From Halobacterium jilantaiense (GTDB lineage: Archaea > Halobacteriota > Halobacteria > Halobacteriales > Halobacteriaceae): a DNA stretch of 64,000 bases. Location of the stretch: positions 248,001-312,000 of the forward strand of contig NZ_FOJA01000001.1 of assembly GCF_900110535.1 (NCBI RefSeq), read 5' to 3'. The position numbers were made by a program, and so were the translations under genes. This document shows, piece by piece, positions 59,972 through 64,000 of the stretch; within the stretch, counting starts at the first letter, position 1; each line of letters starts with the position of its first letter. The notes under the pieces are model-generated. The model saw only the letters and a list, made by a program, of their open reading frames with translations, did no database searches and had not been told where the DNA came from.

Positions 59972-60676
59972 TTAGGCCGATGTGTACGAGTTCGTTATTA
60001 ACATACGCTCGTACCCCTCCTCCTGTGGCCAGCCGCGGTGATATCCAGCTTGGTTGCCGATAATCAACGTTCCTTTCTCAGCTGTGAATTTCGTAATTTC
60101 GGATTCTTCAACGTTCCGAGCATCGGTAGACCGGTTCCCTTTGACACGGTTGATTAGTGAATTAGTCGTTTGCTGTAGCTTCGACTTGTCGTGGCTCCCC
60201 TTCACGTACGAGAACGGACCGTAACTCTCATCGGGAACATCTGTCAAGTAGACGAATGACTTGAATTTCCCACTGTATGTGTCTGCATGGAATCCACGGG
60301 TGCTTGTGACAGACTTGTTGACGTACGCATTAGAATTGTCCACACTGTACTCGTTTCCAGTTGCTCGATTGATGATTTCGAGAATGTCTGGGTTTGTCTT
60401 GTACTCTCGCACGTCGTCCACAGCGTAATCAATATTGAAAATGTCAATCATCCCCTCGTCAGCTGTACCCGACCGGTCCAACAGAATGGCTTCTTCTGCG
60501 CTCGCCAGTTCCTCGTAGGAGTCGTGTTCGTTTGAAACTGTCAATCCGTCTCCTCCCAGAACCGATTCGATCTCCTTACGGACACGGTCACACCGTTCCG
60601 CATCCCAGAACCCTTCGTACGAAACGACACCGTCTTTCCTGAGCTGAGTTGCCAATTGCGAAGTGGGAACCGACAT
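59972..60676 (-). CDS. Phytanoyl-CoA dioxygenase (PhyH) family protein
   Basis: The 234-residue protein has the Fe(II)/2-oxoglutarate pattern: TRGFHADTYSGKFKSFVYLT (HxD near residue 130) and AGYHRGWPQEEGYERMLI (distal His near 213, then the 2-oxoglutarate-binding Arg). DGVVSYEGFWDAERC at the N-terminus is typical of PhyH. It may hydroxylate a sugar or a lipid carrier within the glycan pathway; its place between two aminotransferase genes supports this, but the substrate is unknown. Confidence 0.8.
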   Translation of the reverse strand: MSVPTSQLATQLRKDGVVSYEGFWDAERCDRVRKEIESVLGGDGLTVSNEHDSYEELASAEEAILLDRSGTADEGMIDIFNIDYAVDDVREYKTNPDILEIINRATGNEYSVDNSNAYVNKSVTSTRGFHADTYSGKFKSFVYLTDVPDESYGPFSYVKGSHDKSKLQQTTNSLINRVKGNRSTDARNVEESEITKFTAEKGTLIIGNQAGYHRGWPQEEGYERMLITNSYTSA

Positions 60677-60733
60677 TTGGAGTTGCTACACAGCCACTCT
60701 ACATAACCGTTGTGCTGAACGCACCCCTATCCC

Positions 60734-61867
60734 TTAGGCTGTTTTCACGGCCGCTTCTACGCCGTCAACGACTCGGAGTATCTGTCGCTCTGGTAGCCCT
60801 GCGTACATGGGGAGCGAGAGCACACGGCTGGACACATCCTCGGTAGTCGGGAGTGCAGGATGTTCTCCGTTTTTGTACACTTCTGTCTGGTGCACTGGCG
60901 GATCCCAATATATCTTGCATGCTATGCCCCTACGTTCTAACTCGTCGACGACAGAGGTTCGAACTGACTCATTATCGAATAGTACAGAGTACAGTTGGAA
61001 GACGTGCTGGTTACTACCGGAATTTCTCCCCCGAACAGGCACAACCCCGTCTAGCTCGCCTAAACTGTTGTTGTAGGTCTCTGCGACTTCACGGCGCGAG
61101 TCTACGAGTTCGCCTACCTTCTCGAACTGCGAACAACCGAGGGCAGCCACTACGTCAGGCATTCGATAGTTCGAACCTGTTGTAGTGTACTGGCCGCTAT
61201 CAGCAGATTGGAAGTAGTTCGAATTCGGCTCGCGACCGTGGGACCGATACTGTGCGACCCGTCTCGCGATGGTGTCATCTTCCGTGAGTATTGCGCCACC
61301 TTCACCGGTCGGAAGGATTTTGTTCTGACAGAAGCTGAGGGCCGCTGCGTCGCCAAATGTGCCTACTTTCTGCCCGCCGGCGATGGCACCGAAGGCTTCG
61401 GCCGCATCCTCAACGAGCGGCACACCCGCTTCGTTTGCCAAGTCAGTTAGGTCTTCAACGAGGCACGCACTCCCGTAGCAATGTATCGGGAGAATCATGG
61501 CAGTGTCGTCCGTGAGTTTCTTACGTGCGTCCTTGGGGTCCATACCCAGGGTCTCACGTTCGATGTCGACAAACACTGGTTCTGCCCCCAATAGTTCTAC
61601 CACGTTTGCGGTTGCGATGAAGGTGAACGAGGGAACGAGAACTTCGTCCCCCTCTCCGATGTCGTACGCACGAAGGAGACATTCGAGTGCAGTCGTTCCC
61701 GAATTCACGACCAGTGCATGTTCGACGTCAAAATACTCGGCAAGTTTGGACTCAAACTCATCCACGTACGGGCCCTTCGCCCAGTAACTACCGCGACTCA
61801 CCGACTCCACGACGTTGCTAATGTCGTTCTCGTCCCAGGGTATCTCGAAGAGAGGGATGTCACTCAT
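60734..61867 (-). CDS. DegT-family sugar aminotransferase (LegC/perosamine-synthase-like)
   Basis: The 377-residue PLP enzyme has VVNSGTTALECLLRAYDIG (about 53-71), PSFTFIATANVVELLGA, LPIHCYGSACLVEDL, VEDAAEAFGAIAGG (Asp154) and ALSFCQNKILPTGEGG (PLP Lys183), then NYRMPDVVAALGCSQF. ATG 61867 overlaps the stop of the dehydratase gene (ATGA), so its substrate is most likely the UDP-4-keto-6-deoxy-GlcNAc that dehydratase makes. It differs clearly from the WecE-like enzyme at 58749. LegC-like or perosamine-synthase-like function cannot be separated by eye. Confidence 0.85.
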   Translation of the reverse strand: MSDIPLFEIPWDENDISNVVESVSRGSYWAKGPYVDEFESKLAEYFDVEHALVVNSGTTALECLLRAYDIGEGDEVLVPSFTFIATANVVELLGAEPVFVDIERETLGMDPKDARKKLTDDTAMILPIHCYGSACLVEDLTDLANEAGVPLVEDAAEAFGAIAGGQKVGTFGDAAALSFCQNKILPTGEGGAILTEDDTIARRVAQYRSHGREPNSNYFQSADSGQYTTTGSNYRMPDVVAALGCSQFEKVGELVDSRREVAETYNNSLGELDGVVPVRGRNSGSNQHVFQLYSVLFDNESVRTSVVDELERRGIACKIYWDPPVHQTEVYKNGEHPALPTTEDVSSRVLSLPMYAGLPERQILRVVDGVEAAVKTA

Positions 61868-62907
61868 GTTCCTATCGTAGCGATGGTATCCATTTCTTCG
61901 ATAAGCTCGACAATCTCGGATTCACCTAACAGGTTGGAGTTCTCTGAGGTGTACTCTTCGTCTACGGGGGGTTCCTTTTCGTAGTCTTCCTGGCGATAGC
62001 TCGGGAGGTCGATTTGAGGGAAAATCACGTACATCTCCTCTAATTCTCTGGCGTACTGGAGTTCGTCCTCTGAGATCAGTTTTTCGTGGGTTCGTTCACC
62101 CGGTCGGGCCCCGATGATCTCGCGCTCAATCTCACCAGGTTCGTAGCCTGCTCGGGGCGCGTATTCCGCTATCATGGCATCTGCAAGAGTTCCAACGCGG
62201 ATTCCCGGCATCTTCAGTACGAACACTTCTCCCCCTCGCATGCGCTCCTGTGCTCGGAAGACCAACTCGACGGCTTTCTCCGTCGGCATGATGAACCTCG
62301 TCATCTCGGGGTCGGTAACTGTGACGGGGCCACCGTCCTCGATCTGTTCCATGAACACCGGAATCACTGACCCGCTGGAACCGAGGACGTTCCCGAACCT
62401 GACGCACGCGAAAGACGTGTTCCGTTCCCCCTTGTACGTGTTTGCGGCGGTAACGAGTCGTTCGGACAGTAGTTTCGTTGCCCCCATCACAGAGGCCGGA
62501 TTGGAGGCTTTATCGGTGCTTACTGCGACGAACGAGTCGACCGACTCTTCGAGGGCTGCGCGGATGAGGTTCTGCGTGCCCTGAACGTTCGTTTGAACCG
62601 TTTCGAACGGATTGTATTCGTTCAACTCAACATGTTTTAACGCCGCGGCGTGAAACACAACATCAATATCCTCAATGGCCATCTTGAGGCGGTTTCTGTC
62701 CCGGATGTCCCCCAATAAAAACCGGAGACGGTTGTCCGTATGTTCCTGCTTGAGAGCGAACAGTGCCTCCTCGTCGGTATCGAGGACCCTCACCGTCTCA
62801 GCCTCGGTCTCCAACAGCTTCGAGACGATCTTTGACCCGATAGATCCACAACCGCCGGTGACGAGCACCTGATTTCCGGCGAGTGAACGATTGGTAGTCT
62901 CGCTCAT
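61864..62907 (-). CDS. UDP-GlcNAc 4,6-dehydratase (retaining type predicted)
   Basis: The 347-residue soluble SDR has QVLVTGGCGSIGSKIVSKL (about residues 13-31), HAAALKHVELNEYNPFE, the STDKASNPASVMGATKLLSE core (Asp132, Lys133, Met141, Lys145), and GPVTVTDPEMTRFIMPTEKAVELV. The Tyr of inverting PseB is Met here, as in PglF and WbpM-type retaining enzymes, favouring a legionaminic or bacillosamine route over pseudaminic acid. ATG 62907 and the neuB-like gene diverge over 103 nt. It is coupled to the aminotransferase at 60734. Confidence 0.85.
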   Translation of the reverse strand: MSETTNRSLAGNQVLVTGGCGSIGSKIVSKLLETEAETVRVLDTDEEALFALKQEHTDNRLRFLLGDIRDRNRLKMAIEDIDVVFHAAALKHVELNEYNPFETVQTNVQGTQNLIRAALEESVDSFVAVSTDKASNPASVMGATKLLSERLVTAANTYKGERNTSFACVRFGNVLGSSGSVIPVFMEQIEDGGPVTVTDPEMTRFIMPTEKAVELVFRAQERMRGGEVFVLKMPGIRVGTLADAMIAEYAPRAGYEPGEIEREIIGARPGERTHEKLISEDELQYARELEEMYVIFPQIDLPSYRQEDYEKEPPVDEEYTSENSNLLGESEIVELIEEMDTIATIGT

Positions 62908-63010
62908 TGGTTTATACGCGGGTTAACACACTCGAAGGCTGTTATAGTGTTCGAATCGGCGTCCTGTTCGCGTGAACAGACTAATTACATGTGACGGTGT
63001 TACTTACTGT
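62908..63010. promoter_or_regulatory. Divergent promoter region of the dehydratase and neuB-like genes
   Basis: Minus-strand CTATAACA near 62939-62946 lies about 35 nt before ATG 62907, and plus-strand CTAATTACA near 62980-62988 lies about 27 nt before ATG 63011. Divergent transcription from this segment would co-express the nonulosonate genes. Confidence 0.5.
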
Positions 63011-64000
63011 ATGGAAATCGGGGATTGGTCTTCAGAATCAGACTCGGCCTACTTCATCGCCGAGGCTGGCGTCAACCACAACGGTGACTTGTCTCTCGCA
63101 CGCAGATTGGTAGACGCAGCGGCGGATGCGGGTGCAGACGCCGTGAAGTTCCAAACGTTTCGGGCAGACGAAATCGTCACAGATTCCGCCCCCACTGCCG
63201 AATACCAAGAGGACGCAACTGAAGGACAGAGCCAACACGAACTGCTCGCGGATTTAGAGTTAGACACGGAAGCGCACGAGTCTCTGATGAAGTATTGCGG
63301 AGAACGAGGCATCGAATTTCTCTCCACGCCGTTCGGGTTCGAGACTGCCTCGTTCCTGGAATCACTCGAAGTCGGCGCCTACAAGGTCGGTTCTGGCGAT
63401 CTGACGAATCATCCACTCCTCCGGCAAATCGCGTCCTACGGACGACCGATGATTGTCAGCACTGGCATGAGCTCGATTGACGAGGTCCGGAGTGCGTTTC
63501 AGACGATTAAAGACGTAAACCCAGACGTTCCAGTTGCCCTGCTCCACTGTGTCTCGGCGTACCCGACACCATTAGCGGAGGTGAACCTCAGAGCGATCGA
63601 TACGCTAGCCGACGAATTCGGAGTACCGATTGGGTTCTCCGACCACACAACTGCGGTTGAGATGCCGGCACTCTCGGTCACCGCAGGTGCACGCATCGTG
63701 GAGAAGCACTTCACTCTGGACCGGGCGCTCTCTGGCCCCGACCAAACAACATCACTCGAACCCGACGAGCTGACTCGTGCTGTGAGCTTAGTTCGTGATG
63801 CGACTGACGTACTTGGTGATGGCACCAAACAGCCGACACCTGCAGAGGAGGAGACGCGGAACGTCTCGCGAAAAGGCTTGTTCGCAGCGAACCGACTGGA
63901 GGCGGGGGACAGAATTACGAAATCAGACGTAGCGATTAAACGGCCACCGACGGGACTTCCGCCGACAGAGTTTGAGTGGGTAGTCGGACGCAGGCTCGTG
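63011..64000 (+). CDS. NeuB-family nonulosonate synthase (3' end outside window)
   Basis: The 330 visible residues match N-acetylneuraminate/legionaminate/pseudaminate synthases: YFIAEAGVNHNGDLSLARRL (about residues 14-33), DAVKFQTFRADEIV, FLSTPFGFETASFL, VGSGDLTNHPLL, VSTGMSSIDEV, LLHCVSAYPTP, IGFSDHTTAVEMP and RIVEKHFTLDRALSGPDQTTSLEPDEL. The C-terminal SAF (antifreeze-like) domain begins at KGLFAANRLEAGDRI. It condenses phosphoenolpyruvate with a 6-carbon sugar to give a 9-carbon acid. The nearby dehydratase and transaminase suggest legionaminic acid. About 20 residues are missing. Confidence 0.92.
   Translation, partial: MEIGDWSSESDSAYFIAEAGVNHNGDLSLARRLVDAAADAGADAVKFQTFRADEIVTDSAPTAEYQEDATEGQSQHELLADLELDTEAHESLMKYCGERGIEFLSTPFGFETASFLESLEVGAYKVGSGDLTNHPLLRQIASYGRPMIVSTGMSSIDEVRSAFQTIKDVNPDVPVALLHCVSAYPTPLAEVNLRAIDTLADEFGVPIGFSDHTTAVEMPALSVTAGARIVEKHFTLDRALSGPDQTTSLEPDELTRAVSLVRDATDVLGDGTKQPTPAEEETRNVSRKGLFAANRLEAGDRITKSDVAIKRPPTGLPPTEFEWVVGRRLV

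Larger units (their letters stand above)
49200..64000. other. Low-GC variable glycan biosynthesis island (right end outside window)
   Basis: From about 49.2 kb to the window end, codons have many A/T third positions, intergenic DNA is AT-rich and gene orientation switches often, unlike the GC-rich neighbours. The genes are glycosyltransferases, nucleotide-sugar enzymes and sugar modifiers. This is the usual appearance of a horizontally exchanged surface-glycan cassette next to the conserved aglB. I saw no transposase or integrase inside it. Confidence 0.75.

Noticed and set aside
58749-61867. The two DegT-family genes as a recent duplication
   Set aside because: Their PLP motifs (FSFHGTKSYVAGEGG and LSFCQNKILPTGEGG) and flanking segments differ strongly, so they are distant subfamilies with separate substrates.

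Overview
The window is chromosomal DNA of a halophilic archaeon (class Halobacteria), most likely Halobacterium or a close relative. Evidence seen: very high GC with GC-rich third codon positions, acidic proteins, a PGF-CTERM surface protein, haloarchaeal lipobox and Tat signals, leaderless genes with TATA elements about 26-33 nt before the start, and haloarchaea-specific families (DUF7344, UPF0058, DUF7527, DUF6517, rubrerythrin-like zinc ribbon). The genus is an inference from gene content and from order as I remember it. I saw no rRNA, tRNA, CRISPR array, insertion sequence or integrase.

Region 1 (1-11.9 kb) is an amino-sugar and surface locus: a DUF1616 membrane protein, a secreted beta-helix protein, a PGF-CTERM protein, a dolichol-type family 2 glycosyltransferase, and a UDP-GlcNAc pathway (glmM, a nucleotidyltransferase, a separate GlmU-like acetyltransferase, glmS). 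Two DUF7344 wHTH-membrane proteins sit among them.

Region 2 (12-29 kb) is mixed housekeeping: isochorismatase-fold and YqcI/YcgG proteins, DUF547, a UbiA prenyltransferase, a redoxin, two lipoproteins, cysS, small regulators, a CbiX/DR2241 pair, Trm112, purA, DUF7527, UPF0058 and an RHH protein.

Region 3 (29-43.6 kb) is mainly menaquinone synthesis (menF, menD, menB, menA, menC, menE), interrupted by a Tat-secreted protein, a histidine kinase and small membrane proteins. It is followed by an NRDE protein, regulators and a short GlpA-like dehydrogenase.

Region 4 (43.9-64 kb) is the N-glycosylation locus. The oligosaccharyltransferase gene aglB overlaps a DUF368 gene, a family that in bacteria flips undecaprenyl phosphate. 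A divergent aglG-like glycosyltransferase has a promoter that mirrors that of aglB. From about 49.2 kb the GC content drops and gene orientation becomes mixed, as in an exchangeable glycan cassette. The cassette holds glycosyltransferases, rmlB and an rmlA/aglF-like gene, a WecE-like transaminase and a sugar N-formyltransferase (together predicting a 4-formamido-4,6-dideoxyhexose), a SAM methyltransferase, an alkaline-phosphatase-superfamily protein with Thr in the nucleophile position, a PhyH dioxygenase, and a dehydratase/transaminase/NeuB set for a legionaminic-acid-type sugar. The window ends inside the neuB-like gene.
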